The position numbers and the translations under genes were made by a program. A model generated the notes under the pieces. That model was not told the origin of the DNA and did no database searches. It worked only from the letters and a program-made list of their open reading frames with translations. Shown piece by piece: positions 36,702 through 43,566 of a stretch of DNA of 64,000 nt. Every line of letters begins with the position of its first letter. Positions within the stretch are counted from its first letter, which is position 1. The stretch covers positions 543,748 through 607,747 of the forward strand of contig NZ_QJKD01000003.1 in the NCBI RefSeq assembly GCF_003201875.1, read 5' to 3'. This DNA is from Hungatella effluvii (lineage in GTDB: Bacteria > Bacillota > Clostridia > Lachnospirales > Lachnospiraceae).

Positions 36702-37982
36702 TCAGAAAATTCTGTTTCCCGCTACGATCTTTCCTTTTATATGCCTCTCATCAGACAAATAGATGAAACGCTCCAGTCTCTCCTTCAGGGAAAGCGGCTG
36801 CGGATGGCGGATATCGCTGTCGTCGAGAATCAATGCGTCAAACTCATAACCTTCCATGAAACTTCCAACCTTTCCGAAAAATGAGCCGCCGCCCATGGTT
36901 CCCAAATAGAATGCTTCTTCCACAGTAAGCGGTTTTAAGCTGGTATCCTGTAATCTCCATCTCAGCTTGGATACCTGGACTGCGTGTGCCATGGCGTAAA
37001 ATATGGATTCCTTGCTTCCGCCGGCTACGTCAGAGCCCAGCCCCACGTTGACCCCTTTGTCCAGATAGGTTCTCACCGGAGCAACACCGGATGACAGGTT
37101 CGTATTGGATTCCGGGCAGTGGGCGACGTATACGCCGCGTTCTCTCATTAACTCGATTTCCTCTTCAGTCGAGGATACACAGTGAGCCATAATGGTCTTC
37201 ACATCTCCGCCGAACAGGCCAAACTGATCGTAAGCATCTCCGTAGAAGCGTGACTCCGGGCACAACTCCTGTACCCATGCGATCTCGCCCTGATTTTCAG
37301 ACAAATGAGACTGAACCGGAAGGTCATACTTCTTCTGAACCTCTTTCAGCTTCCTCATCAGCTCATCCGTACAGGATGGAATGAACCTTGGTGTCAGGAT
37401 CGGACGGACGTTCTCATACTGATCCGCCGTGTCCTCCAGCCACTTCACCGTGTCGGCCGCGGACTGCTCCGCACTCTCTTCACATAAGTACTCCGGTGAG
37501 TTCCGGTCCATGTTGACCTTGCCGATCATGGTCTTTAATCCGGTTTCCTCCATGAGATCCATGAGAAGCTCTGTCGCCTGATTATGGATGGTTGCGAAAA
37601 TACAGGCTCTCGTAGTCGCACTGCTCCTCATGGAATCAGCAAAAATTCCATAGGCTCTCTTCGCGTACTCTAAATCCCGGTACTTGGACTCCTCCGGAAA
37701 TGTGTTGGTATTCAGCCAGTCCAGAAGCTCTAAATCCATTCCCAGACCGCGGAACGCATACTGCGGTGCATGGACATGTAAATCCACAAGTCCTGGTGTG
37801 ATGATCTGATCGCCGCAGTCCGTCACCGGATACGATGCGTATTCCTCCGGCAGTGTCTCAAAAACTCCGGCACACAGCCCCTCCCTGCAGACGAGCCATC
37901 CGGCTTCTACCAGTTTTAAGTTCTTTGCATCTTCGCTGTAACAGATATTTCCCTTCAGTACAAAATTCTTATCTCCGGCCAT
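36702..37982 (-). CDS. guaD: Guanine deaminase
   Basis: This 426-residue zinc amidohydrolase converts guanine to xanthine and ammonia. His69 and His71 are in VDLHVHAPQY, followed by FRGLGMDLELLDWLNT, typical of guanine deaminases. SHLSENQGEI supplies the next His and catalytic Glu, MAHCVSS another His, and GLGSDVAGG the Asp. Its product is a substrate for the xanthine dehydrogenase-like enzyme encoded in the same direction. It is preceded by a purine riboswitch. Confidence 0.95.
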   Translation of the reverse strand: MAGDKNFVLKGNICYSEDAKNLKLVEAGWLVCREGLCAGVFETLPEEYASYPVTDCGDQIITPGLVDLHVHAPQYAFRGLGMDLELLDWLNTNTFPEESKYRDLEYAKRAYGIFADSMRSSATTRACIFATIHNQATELLMDLMEETGLKTMIGKVNMDRNSPEYLCEESAEQSAADTVKWLEDTADQYENVRPILTPRFIPSCTDELMRKLKEVQKKYDLPVQSHLSENQGEIAWVQELCPESRFYGDAYDQFGLFGGDVKTIMAHCVSSTEEEIELMRERGVYVAHCPESNTNLSSGVAPVRTYLDKGVNVGLGSDVAGGSKESIFYAMAHAVQVSKLRWRLQDTSLKPLTVEEAFYLGTMGGGSFFGKVGSFMEGYEFDALILDDSDIRHPQPLSLKERLERFIYLSDERHIKGKIVAGNRIF

Positions 37983-38053
37983 TTTCCCTCCTATTCCGTA
38001 TTCCTGTTATAGGAGAGACAGCTGTAAAATCGCGTCCGGACGACTTCCATCTC

Positions 38054-38098
38054 AAAAAAAAACCACCGTCACCCCTATAATTTTCACATGACTGGTGT
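38054..38098 (-). terminator. Riboswitch-controlled terminator before guaD
   Basis: On the minus strand, CACCAGTCA pairs (with one bulge) with TGACGGTG, followed by nine T residues. The upstream CATGACTG can instead pair with CAGTCATG and break this hairpin, as expected of an antiterminator. Confidence 0.75.
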
Positions 38099-38139
38099 CT
38101 TTTGCAGTCTTTACTGATCGTGCTGACAGTCATGCAAAA

Positions 38140-38202
38140 ACTTATAGACAACTATTACGGTAGTTGGTAGAAACGCTCAACCAATTATGAGCATATATAA
38201 GT
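38140..38202 (-). promoter_or_regulatory. Purine riboswitch aptamer, guanine class
   Basis: Read on the minus strand from 38202, P1 is ACTTATA...TATAAGT. P2/L2 is GCTCA-TAATTGGT-TGAGC, J2/3 is GTTTCTACC, and P3/L3 is AACTA-CCGTAA-TAGTT. The base just before the 3' P1 strand is C, in the motif GTC-TAT, the position that gives guanine rather than adenine recognition. All conserved core elements of the family are in place. It sits about 160 bp upstream of guaD. Confidence 0.9.
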
Positions 38203-38250
38203 TTCTTTGAATACTTATCTCTATTAAATTTTCTGACCTCTGACAGTTTG

Positions 38251-38280
38251 AGTCTACCATATTGTACAACTATTTGTCAA
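38251..38280 (-). promoter_or_regulatory. Promoter of the riboswitch-guaD transcript
   Basis: TTGACA (38280-38275) with an 18-bp spacer and TAGACT (38256-38251) lies about 40 bp before the aptamer. Confidence 0.6.
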
Positions 38281-38400
38281 TACCATTTTCATTTTTGTGC
38301 ACTTTTCTTCATTTCTGTCTTTTGGGTGGATATTTTGAATACAATTCGGAAAGGATACTTATAGTTTTTTTCTATAAATCTAAAAAATTATTAGTAATAA

Positions 38401-38475
38401 AGAGTCCGGCGGGCCGGACTCTCGCGCCGGAGCACGGTCGCTTCAGCGGCCATATTTCCTTAGCGCGGAGTGCGC
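38401..38475. repeat. Repeat starting AGAGTCCGGC (copy 1)
   Basis: The first 22 bp form a perfect hairpin (AGAGTCCGGC, 2-nt loop, complement). It is followed by a GC-rich stretch with CGCGCCGGAGC and GGTCGCTTCAGC. About 75 bp match a second copy at 56170-56244. It lies just past the DUF3343 stop, so it might also act as a terminator for the selenium genes. The 38281-38400 stretch is AT-rich and holds no gene. Confidence 0.7.
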
Positions 38476-38491
38476 ATACCCAATAAAGCGG

Positions 38492-38728
38492 TCAGATCAA
38501 ATACACTCCAACCGCTTCATAATGCATATCATTTTGCTTCATATATTTTAAAACCATTTCCTCCAGCTCTGCGGCGGCACAGTAGGCCAATCCGCATCCG
38601 GAGGAAATCTGGCGCGGAACCGGAATAAGACGTCCCGGGATTCCGCCGTTTAAACAGGCTTTCTCCATCGCAATCGCTTCTGCCGTTGTGTGGAAAGTCA
38701 CGATCACTTTATTTTCCTTTTGCCTCAT
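38492..38728 (-). CDS. DUF3343 protein, putative Se/S carrier
   Basis: This 78-residue protein has the DUF3343 pattern: VIVTFHTTAEAIAMEKAC (Cys25), GRLIPVPRQISSGCGLAYC (Cys45, Cys50) and a C-terminal beta segment. Such proteins are found next to selenium-dependent molybdenum hydroxylase genes and nearby sulfur-transfer genes and are suspected of carrying selenium or sulfur; biochemical proof is lacking. It is 6 bp after yedF with its own AAGGA site. Confidence 0.85.
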   Translation of the reverse strand: MRQKENKVIVTFHTTAEAIAMEKACLNGGIPGRLIPVPRQISSGCGLAYCAAAELEEMVLKYMKQNDMHYEAVGVYLI

Positions 38729-38734
38729 TAATTT

Positions 38735-38944
38735 CTATCCTTCTATCGTCAGTTCGAACTCCGAACCAGTCTCTTTTACCAGCACGATGAGTCCTCTGCT
38801 CTTAACAAACTTCTCTACATTCGTCCTGGAATGCGGCTCGCTCACCAGAACTTTCAATTTCTCTCCCGGATGGGATTTCAATGCGTCCGACACCAGCATT
38901 AACGGTTCCGGACACGATAAGCCTCTTGCATCTACTTCGTACAT
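38735..38944 (-). CDS. yedF: YedF/TusA-type selenium metabolism protein (short form)
   Basis: This 69-residue protein of the TusA fold has ARGLSCPEPL (Cys11 in the CPxP motif). Full YedF proteins are about 200 residues with a C-terminal DsrE-like part; only the TusA part is present here. Start 38944 (MYEVDARG) is chosen because AGGAGG lies 8 nt upstream. The gene follows yedE by 34 bp and should hand selenium or sulfur as persulfide/perselenide. Confidence 0.85.
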   Translation of the reverse strand: MYEVDARGLSCPEPLMLVSDALKSHPGEKLKVLVSEPHSRTNVEKFVKSRGLIVLVKETGSEFELTIEG

Positions 38945-38978
38945 GTGGGTTTCCTCCTGATCTCTGATTTCTGTTCTT

Positions 38979-40076
38979 CTATTTTTTCTCCCGCTGAATT
39001 CCCGGAAGAAAACCAATCACAAACAGCACCGCGATACATATGATAACCGCTGCTTTTCCAGCCATTCCCGGGCCTCCGGCTACCGCTGGTGAAGCGTCCG
39101 TCGCTGCCGCTGCTGCCGCGCCGGCAAGTCCAAAGTTATGGCAGAGAGCCGCGCCTATGAACATTCCCAGGAAGGTAACAGCGGAATCGGAAGATCCCTG
39201 TCCCGCCAGTACCAGCTGTCTTAAGGGACACCCGCTTGCAAGGACGGCTGCAAATCCAACCACATACATACCGAGTATATTCCACAAATGCTGTGCATGG
39301 GCTACCGGCTGACCGTCAAAGGAAAGCCTAAACCCTCCGGTTGCAATATTAAAGATAAGCATTATTACGAAAAATGCTCCGATGACCGTAATCAAATCAA
39401 AGTTTTTCATTAAAATCACATCTCGAAAGCTTCCTGCAAAGCAGGTCCGGCATTTCTGTGAGACCGCTCCGAATACCAGCCCGCCCACAAGTGCTATGAG
39501 AACCGGCGCGTGCATGCTTCCCGGCCCCTTCTCGCTGACTGCCATCAGAGTCGTCGTCACGCTCAAGATCAGTACAATAACCAAAAGTACCGGCAGAACG
39601 TATCCGCTGACGCTTCTTGACTCATAAGATCTTCCCAGGCTGAAGCCCTTCTTAAGTGCGGCTGTTCCGGTAAAGACTCCGCCCACAAAGCCAACCAGAG
39701 CTACGTAGGCGTTCAAATCGCCTGCCGACATACGGATCAGCATACGCAGCGGACATCCCAGAAATACAAGGGCGCCGATCATCATAATCATCCCCAGCAC
39801 AAACCGTATCATCGGTGAAGAGCCTGCCGTGGAGCGGTATTCTTTTGTGATCAGAGATATTAAAAACGCTCCCACCACAATTCCTACAATCTCAGGCCGC
39901 ACATACTGCACCACCGCCGCCTGGTGTAATTTCATGGCCCCCGCCGTGTCACGGATAAAGCAGGCGATGCAGATCGCCATATTCTTCGGGTTTCCGAAGA
40001 AGGCCAGCGCCGCCGCAACGACACCCAGCGCTGCCCCTGATAACGCCAGTGTTTTTTTCGATTCCGTCAAGTTCAT
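38979..40076 (-). CDS. yedE: YedE-type selenium (sulfur) transporter
   Basis: This 365-residue integral membrane protein has about ten helices and two related halves of the YeeE/YedE family, seen as GCPLRMLIRMSAGD and GCPLRQLVLAGQGS (each with a Cys-Pro-Leu-Arg). A further Cys lies in KCRTCFAGSFRD. Members next to SelD-linked hydroxylases are thought to import a selenium species. It is preceded by a structured leader and a candidate LysR-type operator. Confidence 0.9.
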   Translation of the reverse strand: MNLTESKKTLALSGAALGVVAAALAFFGNPKNMAICIACFIRDTAGAMKLHQAAVVQYVRPEIVGIVVGAFLISLITKEYRSTAGSSPMIRFVLGMIMMIGALVFLGCPLRMLIRMSAGDLNAYVALVGFVGGVFTGTAALKKGFSLGRSYESRSVSGYVLPVLLVIVLILSVTTTLMAVSEKGPGSMHAPVLIALVGGLVFGAVSQKCRTCFAGSFRDVILMKNFDLITVIGAFFVIMLIFNIATGGFRLSFDGQPVAHAQHLWNILGMYVVGFAAVLASGCPLRQLVLAGQGSSDSAVTFLGMFIGAALCHNFGLAGAAAAAATDASPAVAGGPGMAGKAAVIICIAVLFVIGFLPGIQREKK

Positions 40077-40098
40077 ATTGTCCCCCTTTTCTCATAAA

Positions 40099-40197
40099 TA
40101 ACAGTTTCGCCCTATGTCAGTTTGTACAGAAAAGCGCTTATACAAGCCAGCTTGTAACACACTTTTCTGTACAAACTGCCGCATGGCTGAACTGTCA
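40099..40197. repeat. Nested hairpin element in the yedE leader (copy D)
   Basis: The inner arms CAGTTTGTACAGAAAAG (40118-40134) and their exact complement (40162-40178) give 17 perfect bp, capped by a TACAAGC/GCTTGTA stem. The outer ends TAACAGTTT and GAACTGTCA resemble those of the AACAGTTCA family. Nearly all of the predicted yedE 5' leader is this structure. Confidence 0.65.
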
Positions 40198-40213
40198 CAG
40201 ATTTTATGAAATC

Positions 40214-40243
40214 AGTGTAGCAAAGAAAGGGACCTCTGTCTAA
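40214..40243 (-). promoter_or_regulatory. Candidate promoter of yedE-yedF-DUF3343
   Basis: TTAGAC (40243-40238), an 18-bp spacer and TACACT (40219-40214) preceded by TTGC. The -10 context resembles the selD promoter (GTGCTACAAT). Confidence 0.5.
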
Positions 40244-40263
40244 TTGATAATCGTATTACGCTT

Positions 40264-40278
40264 ATAGATTTTATCTAT
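40264..40278. promoter_or_regulatory. Candidate LysR-type operator upstream of yedE
   Basis: The inverted repeat ATAGAT-TTT-ATCTAT has the T-N11-A geometry of LysR sites. It is centred about 64 bp upstream of the predicted yedE start of transcription and overlaps the stop codon of the lysR gene. The identical 15-mer is at 43463-43477 in the selD leader. Confidence 0.6.
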
Positions 40279-41186
40279 AAGTAAGCATACAGTTCCCTAA
40301 CAAACTGTATGAACAGCCGGGCCGCCTTGCCAGGCTTATTGCTCTTACTCCAGACCATGTAAAGTTTTCGGTAAATATCGCCCTCTGCCAGAGGAAAACG
40401 CAGAAGCTGACCCTGAGCCACATAATCTTCCACCGCGGCACTGGATATAATGGCAATTCCCATGGCGGTGCTGACCGATTTTTTAATGGTCTCCTGATTG
40501 CTTATTGTGGCTACCACGTTCATGCGTTTTAAATCTACGCCGTGTTCCTTCAAATACTGTTCCGTTTCCTTTCGCGTTCCGGATCCGTCCTCCCGGACAA
40601 TCCATTTCTCCTCATAGAAACGTTCCATGGGAAAGCCAGTCTTCTCATATTGCCGGTATGTCTCCACATTTGGTGTAATCACCACGAGACGGTCGTAATA
40701 AAATGGCTCAAACACACAGGTCGGATCCTCCAGCCGCGTGCCGGTAAAGCCGATCTCCACCTTCCCATCCAACACCATGCGGACTACTTCCAGGCTGTCC
40801 GCCTCCATTAATTCCAGCTGATTACCGGGATACGTCCTGGAAAACAGGGAAAGGATCTGGGGAAGAATATACTGTCCTGGAACAGTGGAAGCACCCACTG
40901 TTATCTTTTGAACGCCCGGCGTATCGGTCCTCGTAAAATCGCGGAGAATATTTTTCTCCAGCTGCAGCATTTTTCTGGCATTGTCGTACAGGAGTTCCCC
41001 GGACGGTGATAATTCCACGTCCTTCGTCGTGCGGATAAACAGCCTGGCACCCAGCTCCTTTTCCAGCGAATGGATGTGGGCGCTGACCGTTGGCTGGGTC
41101 AGATACAGTTTCCCCGCGGCCTGAGAAAAGCTTTTTACCTCTGCCACGCAGACAAAGGCCTCCAGTTGTTTCAGATTCATAGACAT
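40275..41186 (-). CDS. LysR-family regulator of selenium metabolism genes
   Basis: This 303-residue protein has an N-terminal winged helix (MNLKQLEAFVCVAEVKSFSQ...TQPTVSAHIHSLEKELG) and a two-lobed effector domain with ASTVPGQYILP, as in CysB/CysL-like regulators of sulfur genes. Being encoded between the desulfurase/selD and yedE genes, it probably senses a selenium or sulfur metabolite. This agrees with the known association of a LysR protein with orphan SelD clusters. The target site proposed is the 15-mer at 40264 and 43463. Confidence 0.9.
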   Translation of the reverse strand: MSMNLKQLEAFVCVAEVKSFSQAAGKLYLTQPTVSAHIHSLEKELGARLFIRTTKDVELSPSGELLYDNARKMLQLEKNILRDFTRTDTPGVQKITVGASTVPGQYILPQILSLFSRTYPGNQLELMEADSLEVVRMVLDGKVEIGFTGTRLEDPTCVFEPFYYDRLVVITPNVETYRQYEKTGFPMERFYEEKWIVREDGSGTRKETEQYLKEHGVDLKRMNVVATISNQETIKKSVSTAMGIAIISSAAVEDYVAQGQLLRFPLAEGDIYRKLYMVWSKSNKPGKAARLFIQFVRELYAYL

Positions 41187-41212
41187 TTCCCCCTGTCAGA
41201 AGCTGGAATTCT

Positions 41213-41260
41213 ATTACTTCATTGCATGAATAACGTGGTAATAGTGCAATGCAGTACTAG
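41213..41260. repeat. Palindromic repeat with CAGTAC ends, supplying a stop codon
   Basis: TATTACTTCATTGCATGAATA and its imperfect inverted copy, ending GCAATGCAGTACTA, flank a 6-nt loop. The terminal CTA provides the TAG stop codon of the upstream aminotransferase gene (41257-41259). It separates that gene from lysR. Confidence 0.65.
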
Positions 41261-42390
41261 CCTTCTGCAATTTCATGTACTGCACGGACGGCCTCGCCGA
41301 TCTCGGCTTCCGTATTAAAGTGTGACATGGAAAAACGGACGGCTCCGGTGCTCTCCGTCCCCAGTGCCCGATGCATCAGGGGCGCACAATGGGCGCCTGC
41401 CCTGGTATAGATCTCGTAGTGATACGCCAGCTCGTCCGCCACCTCACCGGAATCGTAATCCCGGATATTCAATGACACGATAGGCGCCCTCTGTCCCGTA
41501 AAATCACCGTAAATGGTCACTCCCGGAATGGTTCTCACCCCATCGTAAAACTGCCTCATCAGAGAAAGTTCTCTTTCCCTGATCTGCTCCATGCCAATTT
41601 CCTGAATATAGCGTAAAGCCGCGTAAAGTCCGGCAATTCCATGACCATTTAAAGTTCCGGCCTCCAAAGCAGTCGGCATATCCTCCGGATGGGCCTTTGA
41701 ATAGCTGTGGACTCCGCTTCCTCCCACGATAAGAGGTCTCACAGCAACTCCCTGGCGCACGCAGATTCCTCCAGTTCCCTGGGGGCCGAGCAGGCCTTTG
41801 TGTCCGGTGAAGCAGAGAACATCAATTCCCATTTCTTCCATATTAATATCGAACACGCCTGCGGTCTGGGAAGCATCCACAACGAAAAGCAGGCCTTTCT
41901 TGCTGCAAAAGCGCCCAATTCGTCCGATATCCACCATATTTCCGGTAAGGTTGGAGGCATGGGTACAGATGATTCCTTTCGTATTGGGCCTGATTGCCTT
42001 TTCAATATCCTCGTAGCAGATGCAGCCATTTTGATCAGCGGGAAGAATCGTCAGCTCCAGTCCGGCTTCTTCCAGAAGATAGAGCGGACGCAGAACGGAG
42101 TTATGTTCCAGCATTGTGGTGATTACGTGATCTCCCGGTCCGAACAGGCCGAAGACTGCCATATTCAGGCTTTCGGTGGAATTGGCCGTAAATGCCACCC
42201 GGGATGGGTCACCCGCATGGAACAGCTCCGCCAGCAGCTCTCTGGCAGAATAGATCTGCCTGGACGCATCCAGAGATGCGCCGTGAGCCCCTCTGCCGGA
42301 GTTTCCCATATGGTGCATGGCCTCCTGTACCGCCTGATACACCGCCTCCGGCTTTTGGTACGAGGTGGCGGCATTATCGAGATAGATCAT
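41257..42390 (-). CDS. Class V aminotransferase, cysteine desulfurase/selenocysteine lyase type
   Basis: This 377-residue PLP enzyme of the CsdB-like branch has LDNAATSYQKPEAV at the start, the PLP lysine Lys198 in FTGHKGLLGPQG, and the persulfide/perselenide cysteine Cys335 in RAGAHCAPLMH. This type (known from Enterococcus EF2568 and selenium clusters) is thought to supply reduced selenium or sulfur for the labile-selenium cofactor. It starts 4 bp after selD, indicating coupling. Its stop lies inside a palindromic repeat, so the last residues may be altered. Confidence 0.92.
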   Translation of the reverse strand: MIYLDNAATSYQKPEAVYQAVQEAMHHMGNSGRGAHGASLDASRQIYSARELLAELFHAGDPSRVAFTANSTESLNMAVFGLFGPGDHVITTMLEHNSVLRPLYLLEEAGLELTILPADQNGCICYEDIEKAIRPNTKGIICTHASNLTGNMVDIGRIGRFCSKKGLLFVVDASQTAGVFDINMEEMGIDVLCFTGHKGLLGPQGTGGICVRQGVAVRPLIVGGSGVHSYSKAHPEDMPTALEAGTLNGHGIAGLYAALRYIQEIGMEQIRERELSLMRQFYDGVRTIPGVTIYGDFTGQRAPIVSLNIRDYDSGEVADELAYHYEIYTRAGAHCAPLMHRALGTESTGAVRFSMSHFNTEAEIGEAVRAVHEIAEG

Positions 42391-42394
42391 AATC

Positions 42395-43441
42395 TCACCT
42401 CAGTTTCACAAATTTATCTTCCAGTTCCTTCACACAGCCAATCACTGCAAATGCAGTCTCCAAACCGGCTTCCCGCAGCCCGGCCGTTATCTTTTCTCCA
42501 TCCTCCGGCGTTACACTGACTAAAAGTCCCCCCGATGTCTGAGGATCACAGAAAATATCACACAGAAACTCCTCTGTATCCCCGAAATCAACCTTATTCT
42601 CAACAAACGAACGGTTTCTGTAAGCTCCCGCCGGAATCAGTCCCATCTTTGCCAGATCCGGAGCTTCCTTCTGAAGCGGTAAATCCGACATATGGATTTC
42701 CAGAGTCACACCGCTTCCTTCCGCCATCTCGACGCTGTGACCGGCCAGGCCGAACCCTGTCACATCCGTACAGCTGTGCACGTCAAACTGTTCGATCACG
42801 CGCTTGGCCGTCTTGTTTAAGGAGGTCATAACCCGGATCACCTCCGCCTTCGCCTCCTCGGAAGCCATATCCGCCTTCACCGCCGTATTGACGATACCTG
42901 TTCCCAGTGGTTTCGTCAGAATCAGCACATCGCCTGGTCTTGCGCCGCAGTTTTTAAAAATCCGGTCCGGATGGACGAATCCCGTCACGCTTAAGCCGTA
43001 CTTCGGCTCATCATCCTGAACGGAATGGCCGCCTGCCAGGACCGCTCCCGCTTCCGCGACCTTTGAAGCGCCGCCCTCCAGAATCTTACCGAGAAATGCC
43101 GGATTGACGCAGTTAGGCCAGGCCACGATATTGAGCGCCACCTTCGGTTCTCCGCCCATGGCATAAATATCGCTTAATGCGTTGGCCGCCGCTACCTGGC
43201 CGAACGTATAGGGGTCGTCCACCACCGGTGTGAAAAAATCCAGCGTCTGTATGAACGCCAGCTCATCGTTCACCCGGTATACGGCTCCATCATCGGAGGT
43301 CTCGATTCCCACCAGCAGATTCGGATCATCGGCCTTTGGAAGATTCTCCAGCACTCCCGCCAGAGTCCCCGGACCAATCTTGGCAGCACAGCCCGCTGTC
43401 TTTGTCATTTGTGTCAGCCTTACTTCGTTGTCTGGTATCAT
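42395..43441 (-). CDS. selD: Selenide, water dikinase
   Basis: This 348-residue protein makes selenophosphate from selenide and ATP. The N-terminal active site reads KTAGCAAKIGPG, with Cys18 and Lys21 in the positions of Cys17 and Lys20 of the E. coli enzyme; the second Cys of the usual GCGCK is Ala. SDDGAVY and YTFGQVAAANALSDIYAMGG follow, and NCGARPGDVLILTKPLGTG is the ATP region. No selA, selB, selC or ybbB is visible here. Supply of selenium to a molybdenum hydroxylase is therefore the likely role. Confidence 0.95.
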   Translation of the reverse strand: MIPDNEVRLTQMTKTAGCAAKIGPGTLAGVLENLPKADDPNLLVGIETSDDGAVYRVNDELAFIQTLDFFTPVVDDPYTFGQVAAANALSDIYAMGGEPKVALNIVAWPNCVNPAFLGKILEGGASKVAEAGAVLAGGHSVQDDEPKYGLSVTGFVHPDRIFKNCGARPGDVLILTKPLGTGIVNTAVKADMASEEAKAEVIRVMTSLNKTAKRVIEQFDVHSCTDVTGFGLAGHSVEMAEGSGVTLEIHMSDLPLQKEAPDLAKMGLIPAGAYRNRSFVENKVDFGDTEEFLCDIFCDPQTSGGLLVSVTPEDGEKITAGLREAGLETAFAVIGCVKELEDKFVKLR

Positions 43442-43462
43442 GTTTTCCCCGCTCCCTTATTT

Positions 43463-43477
43463 ATAGATTTTATCTAT
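43463..43477. promoter_or_regulatory. Candidate LysR-type operator in the selD leader
   Basis: ATAGAT-TTT-ATCTAT, identical to the site at 40264-40278, overlaps the predicted transcription start of selD and lies about 30 bp before the ATG. This position would fit repression or autoregulation. Confidence 0.55.
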
Positions 43478-43481
43478 TATC

Positions 43482-43509
43482 ATTGTAGCACATAAAAATA
43501 TTTTAGCAA
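43482..43509 (-). promoter_or_regulatory. Promoter of the selD operon
   Basis: TTGCTA (43509-43504), a 16-bp spacer and TACAAT (43487-43482), with TG two bases upstream as an extended -10. Confidence 0.6.
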
Positions 43510-43566
43510 TACTAATTCTTTTTCAGCAAAACGGTTATAAATGGGCAGAGGGATTAAATGTGTCAT

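Noticed and set aside
41707..42519. 270-codon plus-strand open frame opposite the desulfurase and selD genes
   Set aside because: It lies fully antisense to two well-supported genes, has no ribosome site, and its translation shows no domain; the opening is explained by codon bias of the coding strand.
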